This document shows positions 7,442 through 16,333 of a stretch of DNA of 42,512 nt, in pieces. Both the position numbers and the translations under genes were made by a program. The notes beneath the pieces were generated by a model. It made no database searches. It was not told the DNA's origin and worked only from the letters and a program-made list of their open reading frames with translations. Position 1 is the stretch's first letter; the number at the start of each line of letters is the position of its first letter. This DNA comes from Bacteroidota bacterium (lineage in GTDB: Bacteria; Bacteroidota; Bacteroidia; Chitinophagales; Chitinophagaceae), in the NCBI GenBank assembly GCA_023423835.1, contig JAFAEW010000021.1:1-42512 (forward strand). The letters run 5' to 3'.

Positions 7442-9751
7442 TTACTTAAATACATATTTGAGGTTCAATCCCCCAAAAAAGTTTCGGGGAAGCGAAGGAT
7501 TAAAATAAGCCGGCTTTGCACCATCAAATCCCACCGCATTCAAGGCTACAAAGGAACTATAATGGCTGTTGGTAACATTATCGGCTCCGGCATACACATC
7601 TATTCCATAATGTCGGGCAACTGTTAGGCTGTAACTGAGTTTTAGGTTCACCAAAGCATAGGCCGCATTGTATGCACTATTCGCATCGTTTAGCGGCAGC
7701 GGATCAGAATAAAAATAATTGCAGTTGAAATGAAATCCGGATTTCGTAGAAAGATTAAATCCTGCGTTGATCTGCCAGGGAGCAATGCCGGTAAGTTGAT
7801 TTCCGTCGTAAACCGCTTTTATTTCATTATCCGAACCCAGAATCTTGTAATCCACAAATTTGAAATCGGAATAAGTGAGGGCCGCAAAGGGACGAAATTG
7901 GGTTACAAATTTTCCATCTTCCGGCTTTACTGCCTTGTAAACCAATGCAAGTTCCACTCCTTTATGAGAAGTTTTACCTGAGTTTCGATAAACCGTGATT
8001 CCCTGTTGAACTGCCTGCCCAATCAATTCGCCATTCATCTCCATATCAAAAACGGCCACATCATAGGCAAGCCTGCTTTTTAGAAGGTTTCCTTTTGCAT
8101 TGATCTCAAAATTTGTTCCTTTCTCTGACTGTAAAAAGCGATTGATGGAACCCTCTTCGGTGCGTATTTCTGAAGTGGAGGGTGGAGAATATCCGGAATT
8201 AATGCTGGCATGTAAACTCAAAAAGCTTCCGAAATCATGGCTTAATGCGATCCTTGGAGAAGCCTGAAGATCAAATGTTTTTTTCCCGCTCTGCGCCGGC
8301 TGAAGCAAATCTTGCACCTCGTAGGTAAGGCCATTAAAACTTAACCCGAGTGCGAGCTTTGTTTTTTTGAATAGATAGGATTCGGATTGCGCAAAAATGG
8401 AGTAAAACGTGTTTTTGTAATCGGTATTCCCATTGATCGTTCCCGGTGTTCCGTGGTCATTTACATACTGCGTTCCTTTTGTCATTCCCTGATTGACCTC
8501 TGCTCCGATCGTAAATTTTGTGGGCAGGATCGCAAATCCCGGATCAAAATCAAATCTTGTTCTTCCGCCGAAACTCTGATAAAAATTCCGGATATACGCA
8601 AATGGAAGTGGATGATCAAGATCATAGAAATAGGTGAAGATGCTGGTTGAGTTGGAAAATCTTTCATTAAACCGGTATCCGTTTCCGATCCCGATTCTTG
8701 TCCATGTTTGATTTCTGCCCGCGTTTTTTTCCAGGTTGGACGGGTTTGCCTGTTTTCCATTGTCCATCACCTGTTCTTCTGTAAGTGCACCGGGAATTTG
8801 TGACCTTTGCGAGGTTCTGTTCACTAAAACAGTAATGGTTTGCCTGTCGGTTGGGTATACCTGAAAGTTGGCCGTCAAAAATTTTCTTTCATCGGCGCTG
8901 TGCACTCTGTATCCGTCGAACTCCTGAAGGCCATAAGATATATAGCTGTTTACTTTTTCGCCCCCATTCCGGTAGGTGGCGGCAATCCGTTGTAAACCAA
9001 AAGATCCGGCAAGGGAAGACAGCTCGATACTTTGAGTCTGATAGGGCGACCGTTCCAATTGAAAATTTATCACTCCGCCGGTTCCTCCACCATAGATGCT
9101 CGAAGCCGGCCCTTTTATAATTTCTGCTTTGCCGATATTGCTTACATCAATCCCTTCAATCCGGGTAGTGCCATCTGCCTCCGTGAGCGGGATATCGTTT
9201 ATATAAATCTTAATATTCCTGATTCCCCAGGGCGAGCGAACTCCCATGCCCCGTATGGAGATTCTCGAATCTGATAAGGTACTTTGATCCATGCGAACGC
9301 CGGCGACAGCATTTAAAGCGGGCTGTAAGGAGACGCCGTTGCCCTGCATAATCTGCTCATGACTTACGGAGGCAATCGATCCGGCCGTTTGCTTGTTTGT
9401 TCGATTTCCCGCATAAGCTGTTACCCTGAACTCATTTAAAGCAAATGCATCCTGCTCCATTTGAACATTCAGTTCACGCTTTTGGTCGTTGTAATTCACC
9501 TCAATGGTCTTAAATCCAAGCATTGAAATTTTGAGGGATCCGTTTTTATGCAAAGTGCTGATCTCAAAGTAGCCGGAGGTTTGCGAGATTGTTTTAAAAG
9601 CTGCGTCATTCGATTCAATAATTGCACCGGCAATGGGTTGGTTGCTCTGAAGGTCATAGATATGACCTTTCACCCTGTAGTCCTGTGCAGCGGAATAACA
9701 GTGAAGCATGATGATGAAAATTGACACCATCATCAACTTTATTATGTACAT
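7442..9751 (-). CDS. TonB-dependent receptor
   Basis: A 769-residue outer-membrane receptor. A signal peptide (to about residue 23, ending SAAQ) is followed by a carboxypeptidase-like regulatory beta domain (about 25-105). A plug domain (about 115-230) has the typical RISIRGMGVRSPWG, IYINDIPL and IIKGPASSIYGGG segments. The rest is a 22-strand-type barrel with an aromatic C-terminal strand (NLKYVFK). It transports a scarce ligand across the outer membrane with TonB energy. It is not of SusC type: no SusD follows, and the layout resembles siderophore or metal receptors. Neighbours on both sides carry Cys/His-rich motifs, so a metal or metal chelate is the likely cargo. In-frame Met codons at residues 7 and 8 are alternative starts. 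Confidence 0.9.
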   Translation of the reverse strand: MYIIKLMMVSIFIIMLHCYSAAQDYRVKGHIYDLQSNQPIAGAIIESNDAAFKTISQTSGYFEISTLHKNGSLKISMLGFKTIEVNYNDQKRELNVQMEQDAFALNEFRVTAYAGNRTNKQTAGSIASVSHEQIMQGNGVSLQPALNAVAGVRMDQSTLSDSRISIRGMGVRSPWGIRNIKIYINDIPLTEADGTTRIEGIDVSNIGKAEIIKGPASSIYGGGTGGVINFQLERSPYQTQSIELSSLAGSFGLQRIAATYRNGGEKVNSYISYGLQEFDGYRVHSADERKFLTANFQVYPTDRQTITVLVNRTSQRSQIPGALTEEQVMDNGKQANPSNLEKNAGRNQTWTRIGIGNGYRFNERFSNSTSIFTYFYDLDHPLPFAYIRNFYQSFGGRTRFDFDPGFAILPTKFTIGAEVNQGMTKGTQYVNDHGTPGTINGNTDYKNTFYSIFAQSESYLFKKTKLALGLSFNGLTYEVQDLLQPAQSGKKTFDLQASPRIALSHDFGSFLSLHASINSGYSPPSTSEIRTEEGSINRFLQSEKGTNFEINAKGNLLKSRLAYDVAVFDMEMNGELIGQAVQQGITVYRNSGKTSHKGVELALVYKAVKPEDGKFVTQFRPFAALTYSDFKFVDYKILGSDNEIKAVYDGNQLTGIAPWQINAGFNLSTKSGFHFNCNYFYSDPLPLNDANSAYNAAYALVNLKLSYSLTVARHYGIDVYAGADNVTNSHYSSFVALNAVGFDGAKPAYFNPSLPRNFFGGLNLKYVFK

Positions 9752-9861
9752 GATTTTTTCCGTTTAATTGAAGTAGTTGGAAATGCACGGAGAAGCAGAA
9801 CCGTGTATAGGACCGGGCTGCATCTCAACTTGCTTTCCGGTAATTTTTCAGATGAAAACAA

Positions 9862-10278
9862 TTAAACGGCGGGAGGATGAAAAACAGAATCGGGCCAGCC
9901 ACTTACATTTTCCACCGGCCACTTTTGCGAATTCAAATTAATTTCCAGAAAAAAGCTTGATGCGAGATTGAAGGGCTCTTCCGGGAAAAAATAGCAATCA
10001 AATTTATTATCAATGCTCATTGCCGGGTTTTGATGATCTTTTTCCTCCTCCTTCTGCAGCTTTTTCATCATTTGGCATTTTCCGTTGCAATGCAATTGGG
10101 GAGCGGCTTTATTTTCACAGCGGGCCGTATAGTTTTCGGTTTGAATGTAGTAATCACCTACAATCAAAAAACGGTTGAAAGACTGCGTAACAAATGCAAT
10201 CAACAACAAGACTACGGAAAGTTTTGTATGAAGGTTTTGCTTTTTCAAAAACAGTAAAGTTACAATGAAACTGCTCAC
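9862..10278 (-). CDS. Small membrane protein with HCNGKC motif, putative metal-binding
   Basis: Up to 138 residues, with no ATG at the N-terminus. The open frame can start at GTG 10278 or, more like a normal signal anchor, at TTG 10248 (giving MKKQNLHTKL then a hydrophobic helix SVVLLLIAFV). After the helix come Cys54, then the compact motif HCNGKC (residues 63-68, GTG numbering) and MMKKLQKEEE, then Cys95 and a C-terminal HPP. From memory, Bacteroidota encode similar short proteins with an HCNGKC core near TonB receptors; no established function is known to me. The motif looks like a soft-metal (Cu) site exposed to the periplasm. It is the first gene of the operon leading to the TonB receptor and the BNR lipoprotein. 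Confidence 0.72.
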   Translation of the reverse strand: MSSFIVTLLFLKKQNLHTKLSVVLLLIAFVTQSFNRFLIVGDYYIQTENYTARCENKAAPQLHCNGKCQMMKKLQKEEEKDHQNPAMSIDNKFDCYFFPEEPFNLASSFFLEINLNSQKWPVENVSGWPDSVFHPPAV

Positions 10279-10283
10279 CGGGA

Positions 10284-10291
10284 GAAAGTTA
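10284..10291 (-). promoter_or_regulatory. Possible -7 box of the HCNGKC/TonB operon
   Basis: Read on the minus strand this is TAACTTTC, seven of eight matches to TAnnTTTG. No TTG lies about 20 bases upstream. If it is used, transcription would start near 10278, leaving about a 30-nt leader for a TTG start at 10248 but none for GTG 10278. That favours the shorter protein. Confidence 0.3.
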
Positions 10292-10356
10292 TTGAAAAAT
10301 ATCCTTTTCAGTTCGCTTCGTGCACCATCAATAATATATTAAAACTTAAGAGCGGC

Positions 10357-10387
10357 TTGCCTTTGTTTCTGCTAATTGTTATTTTTG
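10357..10387 (+). promoter_or_regulatory. Promoter of frr
   Basis: A TTG (10357-10359), 20 bases of spacing and TATTTTTG (10380-10387, exact TAnnTTTG) together fit the Bacteroidota -33/-7 promoter. The predicted leader to the frr ATG is about 10 nt. Confidence 0.6.
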
Positions 10388-10403
10388 TTATTAAAACATT
10401 ATT

Positions 10404-10970
10404 ATGAGTTCAGACGAATTGGAAATGTTGGTTGATGATACGCAGGAGCAGATGAAAAAAGCTATCGCACACCTTGAAACGGAATTAACGAAAATAAGAG
10501 CGGGAAAAGCCAATCCTTCAATGGTAGAAGGCGTAAGTGTAGAATATTACGGATCGATGGTTCCACTCAGCCAGGTTGCGAATATTAATATTCTGGACGC
10601 AAGAACCATAAGCATTCAACCCTGGGAAAAAAAGATGCTGGGAACAATTGAAAAAGCGATCCTGCAGGCAAATATTGGAATTACACCTCAAAATGATGGC
10701 AACCAGATCCGGTTGTATCTGCCGCCTTTAACCGAGGAAAGGAGAAGAGAACTTTTTAAAAAGGCGAGCGCTGAAGGCGAAGGCTCAAAGATTGCGATCC
10801 GCAATATCAGACGTGATTCTATCGAATACATCAAAAAAATGCAGAAAGACGGTTTGAGTGAAGATGTGGCAAAAGATTCAGAAAACAGGATTCAGGAGGT
10901 CACCAACAAATACATCGCCTTAATTGAAAAACACCTTGCTGCCAAAGAAAAAGATATGATGGCAGTTTAA
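10404..10970 (+). CDS. frr: Ribosome recycling factor
   Basis: A 188-residue RRF, which with EF-G splits the post-termination ribosome. The full-length family pattern is present: ELTKIRAGKANPSMVEG near the N-terminus, then DARTISIQPWEKKML and IGITPQNDG in the beta domain. LPPLTEERRRELFKKA and IRNIRRD follow in the C-terminal helices. Length is normal (about 185). It has a good promoter directly upstream. pyrH, a common neighbour elsewhere, is not adjacent; a small membrane protein gene follows after 11 bp. Confidence 0.97.
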   Translation: MSSDELEMLVDDTQEQMKKAIAHLETELTKIRAGKANPSMVEGVSVEYYGSMVPLSQVANINILDARTISIQPWEKKMLGTIEKAILQANIGITPQNDGNQIRLYLPPLTEERRRELFKKASAEGEGSKIAIRNIRRDSIEYIKKMQKDGLSEDVAKDSENRIQEVTNKYIALIEKHLAAKEKDMMAV

Positions 10971-10981
10971 CAACATTTGAA

Positions 10982-11227
10982 ATGAAATTAATAATTACCG
11001 TTCTCGTCCTTTACATCCTGTATAAACTGATATTTGACTATGTGATTCCTATTTCAAGAAGCGCTTCCGATTTCAAACAAAAAGTAAATCAAATGCGCAA
11101 AATGCAGGAGGAACAATTCCGACAAAATGATCCTCAATATCAAAACAACCGGGAATCAGCGGTTAATCAAAAAACATCTACCACTACTACTGACGGAGAA
11201 TATATCGACTACGAGGAAGTGAAATAG
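10982..11227 (+). CDS. Small single-pass membrane protein, DUF4834-like
   Basis: An 81-residue protein with one N-terminal membrane helix (about residues 2-24, LIITVLVLYILYKLIFDYV), then a basic/amphipathic helix and a disordered Gln/Asn/Thr tail ending in DGEYIDYEEVK. The size, single helix and acidic-aromatic tail resemble the Bacteroidota family DUF4834, whose function is unknown. It follows frr after 11 bp and is probably cotranscribed. It ends 19 bp from the convergent DNA ligase gene, and no hairpin terminator is visible between them. Confidence 0.7.
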   Translation: MKLIITVLVLYILYKLIFDYVIPISRSASDFKQKVNQMRKMQEEQFRQNDPQYQNNRESAVNQKTSTTTTDGEYIDYEEVK

Positions 11228-11246
11228 TGACGAAGCTTAAACCGCA

Positions 11247-12911
11247 TTACTTTTTTCCATAGGCCTTCAGCATTTCTTGCAGATCCTGTAAGGTGTTTAT
11301 TTCATCAGGTTTTTTATCGTGCCTCCAGCGATTGATCCGGGGAAAACGAAGGGCCACGCCACTTTTGTGTCTTTTACTTGCGGCAATTCCTTCAAATGCA
11401 ATTTCAAAAACGAGTTCCGGCTTTACCGTTCTTACGGGTCCGAATTTCTCCAGGGAATTTCTCTTTACAAACGCATCCACTTTTCTGAATTCTTCATCTG
11501 TGAGACCCGAATACGCTTTTGCAAAAGTGACGAGTTGATCGCCATCCCGAACGGCAAAGGTATAATCGGTATAAAGATTACTTCTTCTGCCGTGACCCTT
11601 TTGCGCATATACCATTACTGCGTCGATCGTGAGGGGATTTATCTTCCATTTCCACCAGTCACCGGTTTTCCTTCCGGTACCATAAAGCGAATCTTTTCGC
11701 TTCAGCATCAATCCTTCAGCGTTTTCTTCCCGCGACCGCTCCCGAATCAATGCCAGCTGCTGCCAATCAGAATAATCAACGGTTGTGGATAATACTATTG
11801 AATCGCGGCCCACTTCATCTATCAGTTTTTCCAGCAATCGACGTCGTTCCGCCAATGGATAATTCCTTATGTCATTTCCATTCCATTCCAGAATATCGTA
11901 TGCAATAAAACCTACCGGCGCCTCCAGCAAATTCTTTTTCGATAAATTTTTTCTTCCAATCCTGGTCTGAAGAACCGCAAACGGAAGCACTTTCCCATTT
12001 TCTATCGGAATGATTTCGCCGTCAATCACGGTTCCGTTGGGAAGCAAATCTTTTAGAATAAAATATTCCGGAAACTTTTCCGTCATCAATTCTTCTCCCC
12101 GGCTCCACACAAAAAGTTCATCATTCCGTTTGATAATCTGGCCCCTGATTCCATCCCATTTCCATTCTGCCTGCCATTGTTCCGGTGTTCCCAATTCCTC
12201 CGGTTCTGTTGCCAACGCATGGGCAAGGAAAAAGGGATAGGGTTTTGAGAAATCCGTTTTAATCGAAGACTCCCCGAGCAGATCCTGAAAGCTTATGGAA
12301 AGCGGATCCCAATTGCCACTAATTTTATGGGCGATGGTTGATGCATCTTGTCCGCTTACCCTGGCAAGCGCATTCGTGACGAGCTTTTGAGAAACACCGA
12401 TTCTGAACCCACCCGTTAACAGTTTATTGAAGACAAAACGTTCTGATACATTCATCCTGTTCCACCGGTCCAGTACAAAAGATTTTTTCTCAGCTTCTGT
12501 TGCCGTCTGAAGATTTACGATCCTTTCGAGATAGTACGATAAATCATGGTGTTCCTCCTCCGTCATAAATTCATTTGGAAGAAAAAGCGCAATGGTTTCC
12601 GCCAGGTCACCGATGGTGTGATAGGATTCTTCAAATAGCCAGTCTGGAAGCGCAGCCAGTTCGCAAGCCCAGCCCGCCAGCAGCGACCCGCTCAGAATTC
12701 TCTTCGGACGGCGACCGCTGAAAAGTGCGATCATCCAAACTCTGTCCCGATCCGGAGCCTGACTGAAATAGGATACAAGGGCTTCAAGTTTATCATTTGT
12801 CTTCGTAAAGTTTCCTAAACTCTGTACGAGCGAAGAAAACAATTGCATTCCATCGCGGTTATCATCTGAATGGACGTCGTTAGTTTGTTGTTTCCCCATC
12901 TGAAATTTCAT
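11247..12911 (-). CDS. ATP-dependent DNA ligase (ligase-associated repair system type)
   Basis: A 554-residue ATP-dependent DNA ligase that seals nicks through an enzyme-AMP intermediate. An N-terminal DNA-binding domain spans about residues 20-210, with LLTGGFRIGVSQKLV as a landmark. Next is the adenylation domain with KWDG at about 251-254 (Lys251 is the AMP-accepting Lys), then an OB domain near 430-540 (KWKINPLTIDAVMVYA, motif V). The start may be ATG 12911 or ATG 12899; either overlaps the end of the upstream exonuclease gene. This pairing marks it as the bacterial ligase of a putative repair cassette rather than a LigD fragment: no primase or 3'-phosphoesterase domain is fused. Confidence 0.93.
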   Translation of the reverse strand: MKFQMGKQQTNDVHSDDNRDGMQLFSSLVQSLGNFTKTNDKLEALVSYFSQAPDRDRVWMIALFSGRRPKRILSGSLLAGWACELAALPDWLFEESYHTIGDLAETIALFLPNEFMTEEEHHDLSYYLERIVNLQTATEAEKKSFVLDRWNRMNVSERFVFNKLLTGGFRIGVSQKLVTNALARVSGQDASTIAHKISGNWDPLSISFQDLLGESSIKTDFSKPYPFFLAHALATEPEELGTPEQWQAEWKWDGIRGQIIKRNDELFVWSRGEELMTEKFPEYFILKDLLPNGTVIDGEIIPIENGKVLPFAVLQTRIGRKNLSKKNLLEAPVGFIAYDILEWNGNDIRNYPLAERRRLLEKLIDEVGRDSIVLSTTVDYSDWQQLALIRERSREENAEGLMLKRKDSLYGTGRKTGDWWKWKINPLTIDAVMVYAQKGHGRRSNLYTDYTFAVRDGDQLVTFAKAYSGLTDEEFRKVDAFVKRNSLEKFGPVRTVKPELVFEIAFEGIAASKRHKSGVALRFPRINRWRHDKKPDEINTLQDLQEMLKAYGKK

Positions 12912-13920
12912 TTACCGTTTTGGGAATAAAGGCTGCTTCATCTTCGGTTCCGAATTCAGTCTTCACTTCTTCGCTTTCGATCCCGGTTTCTGAAAGATAC
13001 CGGCTGAAGGCAGCCTGAAACCCATGCGTTACGAATACTTTTTCAGCTCCTGTAGCTTTAACCGCCCCGAGTAGTCCCGTCCAATCCGCATGGTCACTTA
13101 AAGCGAATCCCGCGTCGGCATTCCGCCTTCTCTGGTTGCCCCTCACCTGCATCCATCCGCTGCAAATGCCAAGCGCATATGGATAAAATCGACGCATCCA
13201 GGGCGAAGCGTCAGCCGAGGGCGGTGCGATAACGATGGCGTTTTTCAAAGCCTCTTTCGAAGTTTCAGGTGTAATTCTTTCCACTTCAGGAAGTGCAATC
13301 CCTGCATTGGTGATGGCCTGGTGCATATTCCAAACTGCACCGTGCACCAATATTTTCTCGTTTAAAGATCCAAGCGCATGGAGTACTCGCTGGGCTTTTC
13401 CCAAACTGTAGGCGAGCAGGACGGTAGTACGGCCTTTCTGTTTATTCAAGCCAATCCAATCACGGATACTTTGATAGATTTCCTCCTGCGGTTGCCAGCG
13501 ATAAACGGGCAGACCGAAGGTTGATTCAGTAATGAAAACGTGGCATTTAACCGGTTCGAATGCGCCGCTTAATCCGTCATTTTCAATTTTATAATCGCCG
13601 CTTACAACCCAAACCTCGCCATTTGATTCTATTCTGATCTGGGAAGATCCGATGATGTGACCGGCCGGATGAAGTGAAACTTTTACGCCATTGATTTGCA
13701 CCGGCTCATTCCAGTTTAAACCGCTGTAATCATTGTCGCCCAAACGGGCCTGCAGCAAAGGAACGCTGAGTATATGCGACAGATAATGGTTATGACCAGG
13801 TTTTGCATGATCGCTATGTGCATGAGTAATAATCGCTTTATCCACCGGTTCCCAGGGATCAATGTAAAAACCGGCTTTGGGGCAATAAAGACCTTTGGAA
13901 GTGAATTCGATCAACGGCAT
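12880..13920 (-). CDS. Ligase-associated metallo-beta-lactamase-fold DNA exonuclease
   Basis: A 346-residue MBL-fold/beta-CASP-like nuclease of the ligase-associated exonuclease family. The metal-binding HAHSDH motif is at residues 33-38; further metal ligands are His68 in the PAGHIIGS segment and the Asp in SGDYKIEN. ALSDHADW and KVFVTHG lie in the C-terminal half. It overlaps the ligase gene by 32 bp (20 bp if the ligase starts at 12899), so the two are translationally coupled. In many bacteria this pair sits with an Lhr-like helicase and a small phosphoesterase (pdeM-type). Neither is in the window: GH3 lies upstream and frr downstream. Role: DNA end processing in repair, inferred from family context. 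Confidence 0.9.
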   Translation of the reverse strand: MPLIEFTSKGLYCPKAGFYIDPWEPVDKAIITHAHSDHAKPGHNHYLSHILSVPLLQARLGDNDYSGLNWNEPVQINGVKVSLHPAGHIIGSSQIRIESNGEVWVVSGDYKIENDGLSGAFEPVKCHVFITESTFGLPVYRWQPQEEIYQSIRDWIGLNKQKGRTTVLLAYSLGKAQRVLHALGSLNEKILVHGAVWNMHQAITNAGIALPEVERITPETSKEALKNAIVIAPPSADASPWMRRFYPYALGICSGWMQVRGNQRRRNADAGFALSDHADWTGLLGAVKATGAEKVFVTHGFQAAFSRYLSETGIESEEVKTEFGTEDEAAFIPKTVNEISDGETTN

Positions 13921-13992
13921 CTAGTAGAATAGCAGAAACTGTTCCTAAATACAATGTGGAAGACCAGGAATCCACAATCAGAAAAAATCTTT

Positions 13993-14055
13993 GTCTGGCG
14001 GTAGCCGGCAGCTTGCGGGTGAAAACCCCATCATCAGACGTTCGCATCCCACAGC
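13993..14055. repeat. Palindrome-rich intergenic element, REP-like remnant
   Basis: The 137-bp gap between the exonuclease and GH3 genes holds an imperfect palindrome closed by GTCTG (13993-13997) and CAGAC (14035-14039). It has an inner hairpin GGGTgaaaACCC (14017-14028) and then CATCCCACAGC (14045-14055). The last string differs by one base from the CATTCCACAGC seen twice after rpsA, so this may be a diverged member of the same family. Confidence 0.4.
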
Positions 14056-14057
14056 AC

Positions 14058-16328
14058 CTAAGGTTGCCACTTTACCCTTCCTTCCTGCAGATCTCTTGAA
14101 TTTGTACCGATGTAAATGATAAATTCGCCCGTTTCAAAAACCTTTTTCAGGTCATTATCATAAAACATCAGATCATCCTGTGTAATAGTGAATGAAACCG
14201 CTTTCATTTCGCCCGGTTCGAGATATATTTTTTGAAATCCTTTCAATTTTTTTACAGGCTGTGTGATTGAAGCAACAGGATCACCGATATAGAGTTGTAC
14301 GGTCTCTTCGCCCGCCATCTTTCCCGTATTGGAAACCGTTAGCGTTGCAATAAGGCGGTCCTTTCCCTGCAAAGTTTCTTTATTGAAACGTACGCCGCTG
14401 TAAGAAAAAGCGGTGTAGCTGAGCCCGAATCCGAAAGGAAATAAAGGATCATTGCTGATGTCGAGATAATTGGACTTAAACTTTGCCGATTCTTCATTGT
14501 GGAATGGCCGGCCGGTATTTTTGTGGTTGTAATAAATCGGAATTTGCCCAACGCTTCGCGGAAAAGTTGCCGTGATTTTTCCGGAAGGATTATAATCGCC
14601 AAACAGGACATCCGCCACTGCATTTCCCGCTTCCGTGCCGGGAAACCAGCAATCGAGGATCGCATCTGCATTTTCATTTTCCCAGTTAAGGGTGAGCGGA
14701 CGCCCGTTAAATAAAACAATTACCAGTGGCTTCCCGGTAGCCTTTAGTGCCTTCAAAAGGGTTTGCTGGCTTTCAGGTATGGAAATGTCGGCTCTGCTCG
14801 ATGCTTCACCCGTCATGTCAGCGGCTTCCCCTACTACAGCCACAATTACGTCGGCCATGCTGGCTGCATTTACAGCTTCTGCGATCATTGCATCCGGCGA
14901 CCGTTCATCGGTTTCCACTTCAACTCCTAAAGCGTTTGTTCTAACTTTCAACATCGAATCATCTGTTATATTGGCTCCTTTGGCATAAAAGATCTCAAGA
15001 CTGTCTGCCGTTGCGTTCTTTATTCCCTGCATCACCGAAACCGACTTTTGCCATTCACCGGCAACCACCCAGGTGCCGAGCATGTTTCTCTGGTTATCCG
15101 CCAATGGGCCCACGAGTGCAATCTTTCCGGATTTTTTCAACGGTAGCACCTCATTCTGATTTTTTAATAAAACGAAAGACCTTTTTGCAATTTCTCTGGA
15201 GAAATTACGGTTTGAATCCGTAAAGATTTCCTTTCCCGGACGTGTATCATTTACATAACGGTATGGATCGCTAAACAGGCCCAGTTTATATTTTGCTTCA
15301 AGCACCTTACGACAGGCGTTGTTGATTTCCGCCATCGTTACTTTTCCTTCTTTCAATGATTTTGGAAGGGTGTTTAAAAAGCCTTCCGATACCATATCCA
15401 TATCCAGTCCTGCTTTTAAGGCCCCGGCCGATACCTGTTGCAGGTCTCCAAGCCCATGCGCTATCATTTCACTGACGGATGTATAGTCAGAAACTACCAG
15501 TCCTTTGAAATTCCACTTATTGCGCAAAACGTCGGTTAACAGCCAGCGATTTGCGGTTGCGGGAATCCCATCAATTTCATTAAAAGAGGTCATCACACTT
15601 CCAACGCCGGCTTCAACGGCCGCTTTGTAAGGAGGCAGATAGTATTCAAACATTTTGATCTTACTCATGTCAACGGTATTGTAATCTCTGCCTGCTTCGG
15701 CCGCGCCGTATAGAGCAAAGTGTTTTACGCAGGCCATTACGGTATTATTTTTACTGAGATCTTTACCCTGATAACCTTTGACCATTGCAGCCGCTATTTG
15801 TGATCCCAAAAAAGGATCTTCCCCGCTTCCTTCGGAAATTCTTCCCCATCTCGGGTCTCGTGAAATGTCGACCATCGGTGAAAACACCCAGTTCAAACCA
15901 TCGGCCGTAGCTTCCGTCGCCGCTATCCTTGCACTTTTTTCAATCAGCGCGGTATCCCAGGTGGCTGATAATCCGAGTGGAATCGGAAAAATCGTTTTAT
16001 GGCCGTGAATCACATCTAGTCCAAATAAAAGCGGAATTTTCAACCGCGAATTTTCAATGGCGATCTTTTGTGCCTGCCTCACTTTTTCCGGCGTCCATAT
16101 TCCAAATAGTCCTCCCACTTTTCCCTGCCTGATCTTTTCATCCACATCCTCGCTCACAACAGCACCGGTTACCGCCCCGCCCGGCGTCAGGAGATTTAAT
16201 TGTCCGATCTTTTCTTCCAGAGTCATTTTACTCATGAGGGTGGAAACGAAGGCATCCATGTTGGAGGTCTGTGCCCGGGCAGCTAAAACACAGGTTAAGG
16301 CAAAAAAACTATAAACGATTTTTTTCAT
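14058..16328 (-). CDS. GH3 beta-glucosidase, periplasmic
   Basis: A 756-residue glycoside hydrolase family 3 enzyme of BglX layout. A signal peptide (to about residue 19, ARAQ) is followed by the TIM-barrel domain with PRWGRISEGSGEDP, VKHFA (Lys202-His203) and the nucleophile Asp281 in VVSDYTS. The alpha/beta sandwich has a GEAADMTGEASSR segment, and a C-terminal fibronectin-III-like domain starts at about 660. It removes terminal glucose from oligosaccharides. GH3 enzymes beside GH144-type glucanases are known to act on sophoro-oligosaccharides, so beta-1,2-linked glucose is the likely substrate here. It is the last gene of a three-gene operon: its ATG lies 5 bp from the stop of the SGNH gene. 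Confidence 0.93.
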   Translation of the reverse strand: MKKIVYSFFALTCVLAARAQTSNMDAFVSTLMSKMTLEEKIGQLNLLTPGGAVTGAVVSEDVDEKIRQGKVGGLFGIWTPEKVRQAQKIAIENSRLKIPLLFGLDVIHGHKTIFPIPLGLSATWDTALIEKSARIAATEATADGLNWVFSPMVDISRDPRWGRISEGSGEDPFLGSQIAAAMVKGYQGKDLSKNNTVMACVKHFALYGAAEAGRDYNTVDMSKIKMFEYYLPPYKAAVEAGVGSVMTSFNEIDGIPATANRWLLTDVLRNKWNFKGLVVSDYTSVSEMIAHGLGDLQQVSAGALKAGLDMDMVSEGFLNTLPKSLKEGKVTMAEINNACRKVLEAKYKLGLFSDPYRYVNDTRPGKEIFTDSNRNFSREIAKRSFVLLKNQNEVLPLKKSGKIALVGPLADNQRNMLGTWVVAGEWQKSVSVMQGIKNATADSLEIFYAKGANITDDSMLKVRTNALGVEVETDERSPDAMIAEAVNAASMADVIVAVVGEAADMTGEASSRADISIPESQQTLLKALKATGKPLVIVLFNGRPLTLNWENENADAILDCWFPGTEAGNAVADVLFGDYNPSGKITATFPRSVGQIPIYYNHKNTGRPFHNEESAKFKSNYLDISNDPLFPFGFGLSYTAFSYSGVRFNKETLQGKDRLIATLTVSNTGKMAGEETVQLYIGDPVASITQPVKKLKGFQKIYLEPGEMKAVSFTITQDDLMFYDNDLKKVFETGEFIIYIGTNSRDLQEGRVKWQP

Positions 16329-16333
16329 GTTCT

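Noticed and set aside
14339..14988. Several open frames on both strands within the GH3 gene
   Set aside because: They are shadows of the GH3 frame with biased composition, no start context and no family features.
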